DNA from: UBA1926 sp002337215
Lineage (GTDB): Bacteria > Planctomycetota > Phycisphaerae > Phycisphaerales > UBA1924
Assembly (NCBI GenBank): GCA_963973795.1
Contig: CAXBAF010000042.1
Location: 1 to 22,834 of the forward strand
Length of the DNA: 22,834 nucleotides
Direction of reading: 5' to 3'
In this document: piece by piece, positions 15,034 to 22,834 of the stretch
Numbering within the stretch: position 1 is the first letter of the stretch
Layout of the letters: the number at the start of each line of letters is the position of its first letter
Program-made: the position numbers and the translations under genes
The notes under the pieces: generated by a model
The model's database searches: none
Seen by the model: the letters and a program-made list of their open reading frames with translations, nothing else
Told to the model about the DNA's origin: nothing

Positions 15034-16197
15034 TCACATCTCGCCCACAAGCCGGACGAACCGGTGCAGGTCTTGCTGATCGACCGCCCCGCTCAAATCC
15101 GCGTCGGCGTGGATGCTCCCGCTGTCGTAGGCCTCCATGAACCGCGTGACCTCAAAATCCGAGATGCTCCCGCTCTGATCGCTGTCATAGAGGTAGACGA
15201 AGACACGGAGATCCCGGCGAAGTCTCAGCTGGTCGAACCCGGCGACCCATTCGGCTTCGGTCAGCTCGCCGTCTCCGTCGGCATCCACGTGGCCGGCAAC
15301 GCTCTCGAATTGCACCTGCATCATTCGGGCCATGAGTGTCTTGGTGGCCTTCTCGATATCGCCCTGGACCCTGACGATCTCTCGCCCCAATGCTCGCTCC
15401 AGCGATTCGGAGGTCGGGGCTCTTAAGAGCGAGAGCCGCATAAGCAGATCCTCGACCACCAGCGGCTTCCCGAGCTCGCGTTCCGCGTCGGAGATCTCCC
15501 CGTTCCGGTCGAAGTCCGGGTAGTTCAAAGACGTCTCAACGATCCCGATCTCTTCTTCCGTGACGTCGCCGTCCAGGTCAAGATCCCACCTCGCGAGTTG
15601 CACGCGTTGAACGATCTGATCCAGCAAGCCGTTCCAGGCGCCGCGATTCATCTCCGAGAGGGCGTCCGCGTCCGCCGGCGAGATCTGCCCGTCGCCGTCC
15701 GCGTCCCACACGTCGGGTTCGATCTCGGCGAGCAGGGAGGGCACCTCCTCGACAATCCCCAGCATCGCACGCGCCTCGCCATCGTTGAGTTCGAGATCGC
15801 CGTCTCGATCGAGGAGCCACAGCATCATGTAGTCGAGGTCGGTCACCCGCTGCGCTTCGGCGATCGAGGCCGGATGATCACCCGGCGCTCCCGTGAATCC
15901 GATCAGGTTCGAGAGGTACCGGATCTCCCGCTCGTTGAAGCTGTAGCGGTTCGCCCTGATCCAGACGGCGGCTTCGTCAATCTCGTGAGCATGCTCGGAC
16001 CGTTCACTGGCTGGTTCCTTCATCGCCTTCGCGACACGTTGAAGGGACGGGAGACGTTCAATGAGCGCGGGGTCGATCTCCCCGCCCGCGCCGCTCACGC
16101 CCGAGTCCGAGCACCCGACAGTGAGCATCCCCGCAGAACCGAAAAGTGCTGCCGAGACATAGCCCCGCACGCGCTTTGCGTGATCCATGCCCTTCAT
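15034..16197 (-). CDS. EF-hand lipoprotein (seven calcium-binding loops)
   Basis: A 387-residue exported protein with a lipobox, LTVGC-S, in which Cys29 would be lipidated after signal peptidase II cleavage. Seven EF-hand-type loops start near residues 130 (DRDGDLELND), 165 (DADGDGQISP), 205 (DLDLDGDVTE), 228 (DFDRNGEISD), 305 (DADGDGELTE), 338 (DSDQSGSISD) and 365 (DADLSGAVDQ). It is therefore probably a membrane-anchored calcium-binding protein. It is a paralogue of the next gene on the minus strand: both share the N-terminal ERLPSL motif, a W-[IR] helix, an RVQLA/RAQLA-W-D segment and a closing YLYDSD / RFM-AYDS / ADAD / DQ-DL block. The start is supported by GAGGGG just upstream. Function beyond calcium binding is not evident. 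Confidence 0.87.
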   Translation of the reverse strand: MKGMDHAKRVRGYVSAALFGSAGMLTVGCSDSGVSGAGGEIDPALIERLPSLQRVAKAMKEPASERSEHAHEIDEAAVWIRANRYSFNEREIRYLSNLIGFTGAPGDHPASIAEAQRVTDLDYMMLWLLDRDGDLELNDGEARAMLGIVEEVPSLLAEIEPDVWDADGDGQISPADADALSEMNRGAWNGLLDQIVQRVQLARWDLDLDGDVTEEEIGIVETSLNYPDFDRNGEISDAERELGKPLVVEDLLMRLSLLRAPTSESLERALGREIVRVQGDIEKATKTLMARMMQVQFESVAGHVDADGDGELTEAEWVAGFDQLRLRRDLRVFVYLYDSDQSGSISDFEVTRFMEAYDSGSIHADADLSGAVDQQDLHRFVRLVGEM

Positions 16198-16299
16198 CGT
16201 TCCCCTCGAATCACCGATGCGCTCTGGATCTCGTGTCGGTTGGCACTCATGCGCAACCAGCGTCCAAGGGCAATCCCCTGCCCAAAGACAGACCCCTGA

Positions 16300-17655
16300 T
16301 CACTGCCGGCTGACCAGACCCACGAAGTATTGCAGATCCTTCTGGTCCACCGTCCCGTTCATGTCCGCGTCGGCGTAGACGCTCTGGCTGTCGTACGCGT
16401 CCATGAACCGCGCGACCTCCGCGTCGCTCACGCCCCCGCTCCGGTCCGAGTCATAGAGATAGGTGAACATCCGCGCGTCCCGCTCGCTCCGCAGGCCGTC
16501 GAGGCTCACCGACCACTCCTCGGTCGCGAGCCGGCCGTCCCCGTCGCTGTCGAGGGCCGCGACCGCGGAATCGAACTGCATCTGGACCATCCGCGAGCCC
16601 ATGTCCCGGCCCATCTCCTGCATCTCGGCCTGGAAGGCCGCCTGACGCCCTCGGAAGGCCTCCATCTCCTGGTCGAACGCGGACTGCTCGATCTCGCTCA
16701 TCTGCCCGTCCCCGTCGAGGTCGTAGTCGGCCTGGTTGGGCACCGAGGCCTGCATCTCCTGGGCCCGCGTCATCACCTCGGACTGCATCTCGCGCTGCAT
16801 CTCTGCCATGCCCGGCATCTCGAGCAGCAACAGGTTGTTGTTCATGTCCATCAGCATCGACTGGTAGGACGCGAAGCGTTCCTGATCGCTGTACTCGCCG
16901 TCGCCGTCGAAATCCTGCATCTCGACCGTCGCCTCACCCGCGGCGCGTTCGGCGTCGCTGAGGAAGCCGTCCCCGTCCTCGTCCCAGTTCGCGAGCTGGG
17001 CCCGTTCGAGTATCTGCTCGGCGAGCGGCATCATGTTCGCCTCCATCCGCTCCTGGATGGCGTTGCGCTCCTCGTCGCTCACCACGCCGTCCCCGTCGGT
17101 GTCGAGTTCCTCGGCGTACCGGTCCTGCAGCAGATCGTCGAAGCCCATCATCTGGTCCATCGCGCCGCGGGCCTCGTCGTCGCTCAGCACGCCGTCCCCG
17201 TCCGCGTCCATCGCCCAGAGCTGCACGATCTGCGTCTCCGCGACGCCCTTGATGTCGGCGACCGACATCCCGTCGGCGTGCACGAAGTCATCGAGGATCG
17301 CGAGCATCTGGGCCGCGAGTTCAGCCTCCCGGCCCGTCAGCTCGGGACGGTTGGCCGCGATCCAGGCCCGCGCCTCTTCGAGCTTCTTCTTGTTCATCGA
17401 ACGCGTGTCGATCGGCACGCCGTCGAGCGCGGCCTCCGCTCGCTTGAGCGAGGGCAACCGCTCGAGCAGCTCGGCGTCGAGCCCTGACCCGGTCGACGAC
17501 GCGACGCCGCCCATACCCTCGGCGCCGCCTCCACCCGCAGCAGGCTCAACCGCGACGGGTTCCTCTTTGGAGCATCCCGCCGGGAGCGAGAGACACAGAC
17601 CGGCGACCGACACCATCGCGAGCGTTCCGACAAATCCAGATCGCAGATTGACCAT
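16300..17655 (-). CDS. EF-hand lipoprotein (eight calcium-binding loops)
   Basis: A 451-residue paralogue of the neighbouring lipoprotein. The signal sequence MVNLRSGFVGTLAMVSVAGL ends in the lipobox LPAGC-S with Cys28. Eight EF-hand loops begin near residues 150, 185, 225, 248, 312, 369, 402 and 429, most with the ideal DxDGDG core. Between the fourth and fifth loops is a long Met/Glu/Gln-rich stretch (about 265-308) likely to form a helix or coiled coil; another lies at 325-360. The ATG at 17655 is preferred over the upstream frame because it starts the signal peptide and has AAAAGGGG seven bases before it. The 102-bp spacing to its paralogue suggests tandem gene duplication and possibly shared transcription. 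Confidence 0.88.
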   Translation of the reverse strand: MVNLRSGFVGTLAMVSVAGLCLSLPAGCSKEEPVAVEPAAGGGGAEGMGGVASSTGSGLDAELLERLPSLKRAEAALDGVPIDTRSMNKKKLEEARAWIAANRPELTGREAELAAQMLAILDDFVHADGMSVADIKGVAETQIVQLWAMDADGDGVLSDDEARGAMDQMMGFDDLLQDRYAEELDTDGDGVVSDEERNAIQERMEANMMPLAEQILERAQLANWDEDGDGFLSDAERAAGEATVEMQDFDGDGEYSDQERFASYQSMLMDMNNNLLLLEMPGMAEMQREMQSEVMTRAQEMQASVPNQADYDLDGDGQMSEIEQSAFDQEMEAFRGRQAAFQAEMQEMGRDMGSRMVQMQFDSAVAALDSDGDGRLATEEWSVSLDGLRSERDARMFTYLYDSDRSGGVSDAEVARFMDAYDSQSVYADADMNGTVDQKDLQYFVGLVSRQ

Positions 17656-17757
17656 TGCGAGACCCCTTTTCCCTGCACGTCCGGCCCTGTACAGCATGCG
17701 ACAACCCGCCACCGCCACCCGGGCAGACTCGTTCTCAGCGTATCCGATCGCATTCTT

Positions 17758-17775
17758 CCGAGGAAACACCCTCGG
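17758..17775. other. Small stem-loop between peptidase and EF-hand genes
   Basis: CCGAGG and CCTCGG pair around AAACAC. Four T residues follow on the plus strand, but the genes on both sides run on the minus strand, where no T-run follows. It may help to end the M20 peptidase transcript; support is weak. Confidence 0.25.
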
Positions 17776-17815
17776 TTTTCACGGCGTGGGGGAGCTCAGC
17801 AGGCGAACAGGCCGC

Positions 17816-19039
17816 TCAGCCCTCACCACCGGACCCGTTGCAGAGCCTGTGGACGAGCACCGCGAGCAGCTGGCACCGCTCCACCAGGCTGTCGAGCTCG
17901 ATCCATTCGTCGGGGGTGTGCAGCCCGCCCCCGCGGACGCCGAGCGTGTCGATCGTGGGCAAGCCGGCGGCCTGCATGATGTTGCCATCGCACACGCCAC
18001 CCGTGCTCTTGAAGGGCAGCGACTGCCCCAGATCCTCCGCGACCGACCTCGCCTTGAGACCCAGCGCCTCGGTCTCGGGGATCAGGGGCTTGGCGGGGCG
18101 GTTGAACGACCGCAGAACCCTCACCCCCGGGAGGGCGTCCCCCTCAGTCGCGAGCTCGTCGAGCATCGCCCCGATCTCGTCGCCTTCCTTCTGTGAAGGG
18201 AACCGCACGTTGCCCCACGCCCGCGCCAGATCGGGGACCGCGTTGACCACGGGGCCGCCCTGGAGGGGCCCCACGTTCAGGATCAGCCCACGCTCGGGGT
18301 CGGGCATCTCCGCGATCTTCACCAGGCACTCGGCGAGCTTGGTGACGGCGCTGATGCCGTCGGTGAACGCGCGTCCGACGTGGGCGCTCCGCCCCGTCGT
18401 CTCGATCATGAACTGCCCGGCGCCCATCCGCTCGATCGCGAGCTCGCCCCCCGGGAGCGCAGGCTCGAGCGCGATCCCATACTCGTGCTTCTGCGCCTCG
18501 GCCCGGAGCCGCGCCGACGAGTGATAGGTCCCTGTCTCCTCATCGCTGTTGAGATAGAACGTCCAGGCCGAATCCGCCCCCACCGCCTCGAGGGCCTCGA
18601 GCGCCGCGACCGCGATGACCAGCCCGCCCTTCATATCCACGCAGCCCGGGCCGATCGCGGTCTTCCCGTCCGATGCAATCGAGAGTTCACGGAAGTCACC
18701 CTCGGGGTCATGCACGGTGTCAAGGTGGCCGGCGATGAGCACGCGCGGCATCTCGGCGTCGAGGGCCGTGCGCACACGCCTGCACACGGCGGTCGGGGGC
18801 GGCGCCACGCCCGGCGCGACGCCGTGGAGCCACTCGGGTTTGTCATCGCCCGGGTAGACATCCGTGCGCGCGCCCAGTTTCTCAAGCCGGGTCGTGAACC
18901 GTTCGCGCGTCTCATCGAGTGCGCTCTGATTGCCGCCACCCGTGGGGAGACCCACGTGGAGCTTCAGGTCCTCGAGCAACGCGTCGGCGCGGGACGCGAC
19001 CTCGGCGACGATTTTCTGTTCTGTCTCAGTGAGTTTCAC
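17816..19039 (-). CDS. M20 family zinc metallopeptidase (carboxypeptidase G2-like)
   Basis: A 407-residue cytoplasmic-type protein of the M20 dizinc hydrolase family. Metal and catalytic residues are visible: His105 and Asp107 in LIAGHLDTVH, bridging Asp135 in GPGCVDMKGG, the catalytic and ligand pair Glu167-Glu168 in NSDEETGT, Glu192 in ALEPALPGG, and His374 in GGGLHTPDEW. The dimerisation (lid) domain contains GRSAHVGRAF with the usual His. Within the family the ALEP and GGGLHTPDE motifs are closest to glutamate carboxypeptidases (G2 type), which cleave C-terminal glutamate or N-acyl bonds. The actual substrate is unknown. The M48 gene upstream ends 43 bp before its start, so the two may share a transcript. 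Confidence 0.9.
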   Translation of the reverse strand: MKLTETEQKIVAEVASRADALLEDLKLHVGLPTGGGNQSALDETRERFTTRLEKLGARTDVYPGDDKPEWLHGVAPGVAPPPTAVCRRVRTALDAEMPRVLIAGHLDTVHDPEGDFRELSIASDGKTAIGPGCVDMKGGLVIAVAALEALEAVGADSAWTFYLNSDEETGTYHSSARLRAEAQKHEYGIALEPALPGGELAIERMGAGQFMIETTGRSAHVGRAFTDGISAVTKLAECLVKIAEMPDPERGLILNVGPLQGGPVVNAVPDLARAWGNVRFPSQKEGDEIGAMLDELATEGDALPGVRVLRSFNRPAKPLIPETEALGLKARSVAEDLGQSLPFKSTGGVCDGNIMQAAGLPTIDTLGVRGGGLHTPDEWIELDSLVERCQLLAVLVHRLCNGSGGEG

Positions 19040-19082
19040 ACCCGAGCCTAGCGCGGGCGGCCCGCCGCGTCAGCCGCCGACG

Positions 19083-20579
19083 TCACCCTTCGAGATAGGG
19101 CCACACGCCCGCGAAGCCGGCGATCAGCAGCCAGAGGCCCGCCCCGAGCCCGAGCAGCGTGCAGAACTTGACGACGAGGACCCGCCCGTCGATCGGCATC
19201 CGGTCCGCCCTGGTGCCCACGAGCCGCGCGAGCCGCCTCCGCCGGGTGGCGATGGACCCGTGGCGCCACGTGAATCGCGTTTCCGGCATCCCGTTGAGCC
19301 GTGCGACTCGCCCCAGCGCCGCGGACATCGCGTGGGCGCCGGTGACCGTGATCACATTCGCGTCCTCGCCTGTCCCCCCCGCCGATTCGCTCAGATGCCG
19401 CGCCGCGAAGGCGTCGGCCTGCCACTCGAACCGCCGGCTGACGATCCCGAGCACGAGCACGACCGCGACGAGCGAGACCCCCGCCGACGACCAGGCCGTC
19501 GCGTCGTCCGACCACCCGGCGCGCATGAATCCGAGCGCCGCGCCCTCGCCCACCAGCAGCGCCGATCCGAGCACGGCGGCGGCGAGCCAGAGCATGTGGT
19601 GCTTGCGCACGTGGGCGACCTCGTGCGCCGCGACCGCATCGACCTCGGGCTCGGACAGGTTCTCGAGCAGCGCGTCGGTGAGCACGATGTAGCGGAGCCA
19701 GGGAACGAGCCCGATGACCGCGCCGTTGAGCATGGACCCTCCTGTGCGCCAGATCAGGAAACGGCGGAGGCGGATCCTGTGCGCACGCGCGAGTGTTTCC
19801 AGACCCGTGCGGAGCTCGCCGGGCGGAATCGGGACGGTATCCCAGACCCGCGTCATGACCGGAGGCACGAGCGCGAAGATCGCGATCGAGCCTGCGAGAC
19901 GGATCGCGGCGGGCGCACCGGAGCGCCCGGCTTCGGGGAGCCAGCCGGGCCACGCGATGTGCGGGACCGCGCGATCGAGCAGGTCCGACCAGCCGAGGAT
20001 CAGCACGAGCGGCACGAACATGATCGCCAGGCTGTTCCGCGCCGCGCCGAGCACGTAGCGCCAGGGTGTCGGGAACGCGTAGACCGGGCGTCCCTCGTCG
20101 AGCGTGCGGATCATCATCGCGTCGCGGATGCGCCGCTCGATCGGGTGAGCCAGTCTGTAGGTCCAGAGCAGCACGCCGAACGCCGGGGCCGACGCGATGA
20201 GTTCATCGACGAGCACGAGATCGCCCGTGAGCGTGCGGACGAGCCCGAGCAGGCCCAACGCGAAGACCGAGACCATGTGCCAGCCGAGCGAGGCCGTGCG
20301 CGCCAGCAGGATCACGCGCGACGACCATCGGACCGCACCGACCCGGCCGCGCCGGTCGATCGCACGGATACAGAGGTGATTCCCCGCCCACGCGGCGACC
20401 GCGATCGCGAGGAACGGCGCGAGGATCACCGCCGACCGTGCCCATGGCGCGGCCCCCGTCGGGATCAGCCCGTCCGCCCATGTGCGCACGGCCTCGCCGC
20501 CTTCACTGGAACCCACAACACCTGCGCCGCCCGCGAGGCTCAGCGAGACAAGCACAGCGATGACAAACAGGTGGGGCAT
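19083..20579 (-). CDS. M48 family membrane metallopeptidase
   Basis: A 498-residue integral membrane protease of the Ste24/HtpX type. The zinc site is HEVAH at 319-323 (AAHEVAHVRKHH), with the third ligand Glu385 in RRFEWQADAFA, the usual ExxxD partner. Hydrophobic segments are seen near residues 4-22, 50-66, 100-115, 183-197, 226-242, 330-350 and 366-380, with a final one near 475-490. The RRRRLARL block near the end corresponds to the conserved M48 region that reads HP/TR-RI in relatives. It is longer than HtpX (about 290) and nearer to eukaryote-like Ste24 in size. It likely cleaves membrane or exported proteins during quality control; that role is from the family. Confidence 0.88.
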   Translation of the reverse strand: MPHLFVIAVLVSLSLAGGAGVVGSSEGGEAVRTWADGLIPTGAAPWARSAVILAPFLAIAVAAWAGNHLCIRAIDRRGRVGAVRWSSRVILLARTASLGWHMVSVFALGLLGLVRTLTGDLVLVDELIASAPAFGVLLWTYRLAHPIERRIRDAMMIRTLDEGRPVYAFPTPWRYVLGAARNSLAIMFVPLVLILGWSDLLDRAVPHIAWPGWLPEAGRSGAPAAIRLAGSIAIFALVPPVMTRVWDTVPIPPGELRTGLETLARAHRIRLRRFLIWRTGGSMLNGAVIGLVPWLRYIVLTDALLENLSEPEVDAVAAHEVAHVRKHHMLWLAAAVLGSALLVGEGAALGFMRAGWSDDATAWSSAGVSLVAVVLVLGIVSRRFEWQADAFAARHLSESAGGTGEDANVITVTGAHAMSAALGRVARLNGMPETRFTWRHGSIATRRRRLARLVGTRADRMPIDGRVLVVKFCTLLGLGAGLWLLIAGFAGVWPYLEG

Positions 20580-20667
20580 GCGTCGGGTACGGCGGTGCGG
20601 ATCGCGGGTTCAGGGATGACAGGGTTGAGGTCGGCTCCGGGGGTTGGGAGTCGTGCTCAGTATCGGC

Positions 20668-22308
20668 TTATTCGGTCGGGCGGATCTCGCCCAGGTCGAT
20701 CGTCGCGCCGTTGGGCTGGTAGTAATCCACTCCCAGCCGATCCGATCCGAGGGAGGTGAACACGACGCACGACCGGCCGCTGAGGCGGGCGTAGCGGAGA
20801 TCGCCCGAGGAAGGCCCGGCGAACTTGTAGTTCTTCTCTCGCTGGACCTGGAGGTGGTAGTGCGCGAGCGCACGGTCCGAGTAGACCAGCATGTCCCGGC
20901 TGGCGATGAACTGCTCGTCGCCGACACGGTCGCGCGGGCGGGGCGGGAAGAGGACCGCTCGGATCTGTGCGACCGAGCCGTCCGGTGCGTTGACCGCTTC
21001 GACGACCCCGCCGTACTCGGTCTGCCTGTCGTCGCGGTCGAGTTCGGCCTGCTGGAGCATGACCCCAGCGAACTCGGACGTCGAAACCGCCTGATCGATC
21101 ATGAGGATCGCGAGCAGGTCGCCCCAGACGAGTTCGCTCGCCCAGTCCTCGGGTCGCTCGGGGCTCCTGCCCTTGAGAGCGTCGAGCTCGGCGGTGCGAC
21201 GGTTGCGAGGGCGGTCCTCGAGCCGGCTCTCGAGCAGGGCGAACAGGTCCGCACGCGACGAGGAGAGGAGGCCGGAGTTGGTCTCGGCGGCGAGCCGGAT
21301 CGGCTCGAGATGCCGGAGCGCCAGGCCGCGTACCTGGGCGTCGGAAAGCCGGGAGACAAGCGACGAGACCCGTGTCCACCACTCGCGGTTCAGCGGGTCG
21401 GACGGGTCGCGGAGGCGGGAGAGCCACTCGAGTTCCATGCCGGTGGACGGCATAACCCGCAGGTCGTCGGCCGCGGCGCGGAGATCGGCGAGCACCCCTG
21501 AGGCGGGCCCGGCGGCGCTCAGGCCGGGGTTCGTGACCAGATCACGCCGGGCGGCGCCGTCGGGGTCGAGCCTGCTGAGCACCGTCCACGCGTCGGCCCG
21601 GACACGCTCGGCGAACAGGTCGTTCCCTCCCGTTGGCGCGGGGCCGGGCCCGGCACCCGGCGTATTGCCCAGGAAGATATCGAACGCGATCCGCTCGATC
21701 GATTGCCCCGGGAACAGACGCTGCAGCGCGCGCGCCTCGACGCGTTCGGCATCGGGGATGCCCCGCGCCGGGTCGGCGAGCGCACGCACGAGTGCGGGGG
21801 CGGTATCCTGCCAGCCGTTCCGCGCGGCGGCGAGCGCCATCATGCCGACGATCGATCGGTCGGGCTCGGTGGGAAGCCGGAGGCTCACGAACGTGCGCGA
21901 GTCGGCGATCCCTTCCGGAGAATCATCGGTGAGCAGTTTGTCGGCGAGCGTGCGCCGGAGCGGCGTCGGCGTCGCGTCGGACCAGACGATCGACTTGAAG
22001 ATTTCACGCGCCTTTGCCCGATCGGACGCGCTCTCCTGAACCTGTGCCCAGGCGAGATCCGCGGCGTCGAGCCGGCGGTTCAGCTTCACCTCGGGATTCC
22101 GCGTATCGAGCATGGGCGTCGCGGACTGCCTCGGCGCGCTGGAACACCCGGCGATGCTCACAAGCAAGGACAGCAGCAGCAGACTTGGCAACAGAGACGC
22201 AGCCCCGCCGGTCGATCGACGCGGGGCGTGACCGAGGCCGAGCCGGGGAACGGGGAAAGGGCCCGGTCTGGATGATCGTTGGTGGGTCGGCGTTGATCGT
22301 TCCGTCAT
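20668..22308 (-). CDS. Large lipoprotein of unknown function
   Basis: A 546-residue exported protein I cannot assign to a family. A long basic N-terminus leads to the hydrophobic stretch LLPSLLLLSLLV and a lipobox SIAGC-S with Cys55, so it is probably anchored in a membrane. The body is helical, with HEAT-like segments (RSIVGMMALAAARNGWQDTAPALVRALADP), and the last 130 residues turn to strand-rich sequence (LAHYHLQVQREKNYKFAGPSSGDLRYARLSGRSCVVFTSL). The annotated ATG has no recognisable ribosome-binding site and overlaps, on the opposite strand, the first codon of the NifU-like gene, so the real start may be downstream. Confidence 0.75.
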   Translation of the reverse strand: MTERSTPTHQRSSRPGPFPVPRLGLGHAPRRSTGGAASLLPSLLLLSLLVSIAGCSSAPRQSATPMLDTRNPEVKLNRRLDAADLAWAQVQESASDRAKAREIFKSIVWSDATPTPLRRTLADKLLTDDSPEGIADSRTFVSLRLPTEPDRSIVGMMALAAARNGWQDTAPALVRALADPARGIPDAERVEARALQRLFPGQSIERIAFDIFLGNTPGAGPGPAPTGGNDLFAERVRADAWTVLSRLDPDGAARRDLVTNPGLSAAGPASGVLADLRAAADDLRVMPSTGMELEWLSRLRDPSDPLNREWWTRVSSLVSRLSDAQVRGLALRHLEPIRLAAETNSGLLSSSRADLFALLESRLEDRPRNRRTAELDALKGRSPERPEDWASELVWGDLLAILMIDQAVSTSEFAGVMLQQAELDRDDRQTEYGGVVEAVNAPDGSVAQIRAVLFPPRPRDRVGDEQFIASRDMLVYSDRALAHYHLQVQREKNYKFAGPSSGDLRYARLSGRSCVVFTSLGSDRLGVDYYQPNGATIDLGEIRPTE

Positions 22309-22648
22309 GGTGAGACTGTATCACGGCGACGGCCCGCACCGTGGTTCTGCCCTACCATCTGCGGTGCCGAACAGTGATTCCAATCCTCCCTCTTCCGCCA
22401 CCGCCGCAACGGGCGAGGACGTGTTCCTCCGCGTGGGGCGGGTGCTCCAGCAGATCCGCCCCGCGATCCAGGCCGACGGTGGCGACGTGGAACTCGTCGA
22501 GGTCACCGAAGGCGGCTTGGTCCGGGTCCGGTTTCACGGCGCGTGCATCGGCTGCCCCTCGGCCGCGATGACGCTGCAGACCGGGATCGAGCACAGCCTG
22601 CGCGAGCGGGTCCCGGAGGTCACGGGTGTCGAGGCGCTCGAGAACTGA
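22307..22648 (+). CDS. NifU C-terminal-domain Fe-S cluster carrier protein
   Basis: A small scaffold or carrier that holds a [4Fe-4S] cluster between two subunits and passes it to target proteins. The domain VGRVLQQIRPAIQADGGDVELVEV, then the CxxC motif GACIGCPS (Cys80 and Cys83), then TLQTGIEHSLRERVPEVTGVEAL is complete. With the ATG at 22307 the protein has 113 residues, of which the first 35 are unconserved. GTG at 22364 is a good alternative start, giving 94 residues and separating the gene from the divergent lipoprotein start that shares the same CATG. Neither has a clear ribosome-binding site. No other Fe-S assembly gene is present here. Confidence 0.88.
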   Translation: MVRLYHGDGPHRGSALPSAVPNSDSNPPSSATAATGEDVFLRVGRVLQQIRPAIQADGGDVELVEVTEGGLVRVRFHGACIGCPSAAMTLQTGIEHSLRERVPEVTGVEALEN

Positions 22649-22692
22649 GCGGGCTTGCCCCTGCCGGCCGCGGTACGATCCGAGTTGATCAA

Positions 22693-22765
22693 GGCCCCGT
22701 AGCTCAGCGGTTAGAGCTGGCGACTCATAATCGCTCGGTCCCCGGTTCGAATCCGGGCGGGGCCA
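22693..22765 (+). tRNA. tRNA with CAT anticodon, probably tRNA-Ile2 (lysidine type)
   Basis: A complete cloverleaf can be drawn: acceptor GGCCCCG / CGGGGCC, D-stem GCTC / GAGC, anticodon stem GGCGA / TCGCT around CTCATAA, and T-stem CCCGG / CCGGG around TTCGAAT, with discriminator A and no encoded CCA. The anticodon is CAT. The arm GGCGACTCATAATCGCT is the same as that of E. coli ileX-type tRNA as I remember it, so TilS would convert C34 to lysidine and the tRNA would read AUA isoleucine codons, not methionine. TACGAT at 22674-22679 could be its -10 box; no convincing -35 is seen. Confidence 0.93.
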
Positions 22766-22808
22766 TTTTCTTACTTGCGAGCGCAGGCTCTTTCAGGAGC
22801 ACAAAACG

Positions 22809-22834
22809 AAAAAGCCGGCCCCGCACTCGCGGGG
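22809..22834 (-). terminator. Hairpin at the window edge, probable terminator
   Basis: CCCCGC at 22819-22824 pairs with GCGGGG at 22829-22834 around ACTC. On the minus strand the stem is followed by five T residues (22813-22809), as for a terminator of a gene lying to the right. The flanking GCCGG suggests the stem continues past the window end and the element may work in both directions, also ending the tRNA transcript. Confidence 0.55.

Noticed and set aside
10865..19039. A complete AST arginine-degradation operon (AstA, transaminase as AstC, M20 peptidase as AstE)
   Set aside because: No AstB or AstD is present, the transaminase looks like a lysine-type enzyme, AstE is not an M20 protein, and a terminator and unrelated genes intervene.

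Overview
The window is a GC-rich bacterial chromosome segment (about 68% GC in coding lines I counted by hand). It most likely comes from a planctomycete of the class Phycisphaerae, probably Phycisphaerales. The best pointer is the secreted protein at 12275-13261, whose C-terminus is the double 'ADLA-PP-GV-DL-D' module used in that lineage as a dockerin-like sorting or anchoring tail. Duplicated groEL genes, several lipoproteins, multi-EF-hand proteins and interspersed palindromic repeats fit this assignment. No 16S rRNA gene or other formal marker is present, so the assignment is an inference.

Region 1 (1-6856, + strand) is a protein-folding cluster: groEL copy 1 (its 5' end lies outside the window), groES, groEL copy 2, dnaJ, grpE, an FmdB-type zinc-ribbon gene and acpS. 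Together these encode the GroEL/ES chamber and the co-chaperones of DnaK; dnaK itself is not here. The two GroELs differ. Copy 1 keeps the Gly-Gly-Met tail and carries an extra loop; copy 2 lacks the tail and has changes near the nucleotide site. Two 94-nt palindromic elements built from AGGCACT heptamers lie just upstream of groEL copy 2 and just upstream of an old dnaJ start. Between groEL copy 2 and dnaJ an AT-richer 142-codon gene of unknown function has been inserted, leaving a 44-bp duplicate of the dnaJ 5' end in front of it. This rearrangement is the most unusual part of the window.

Region 2 (6857-10852) holds a 97-nt palindromic repeat, a beta-propeller-like protein of unknown function (+), an exported HEAT-like protein (-) and, divergent from it, an acyl-CoA synthetase-type adenylate-forming enzyme (+).

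Region 3 (10865-22308, all - strand) holds, in coordinate order: an arginine N-succinyltransferase with a histone-H1-like tail; a secreted propeller with the dockerin-like tail; a class III aminotransferase resembling lysine 6-aminotransferase; two tandem paralogous lipoproteins with seven and eight EF-hand loops; an M20 metallopeptidase; an M48 membrane metallopeptidase; and a large lipoprotein of unknown function. Spacers of roughly 40-180 bp, and a good terminator after the aminotransferase, suggest several transcripts rather than one operon.

Region 4 (22307-22834, + strand) holds a NifU C-terminal-domain Fe-S protein, a tRNA with anticodon CAT that looks like the minor tRNA-Ile2 (lysidine type), and half of a probable terminator at the window edge.
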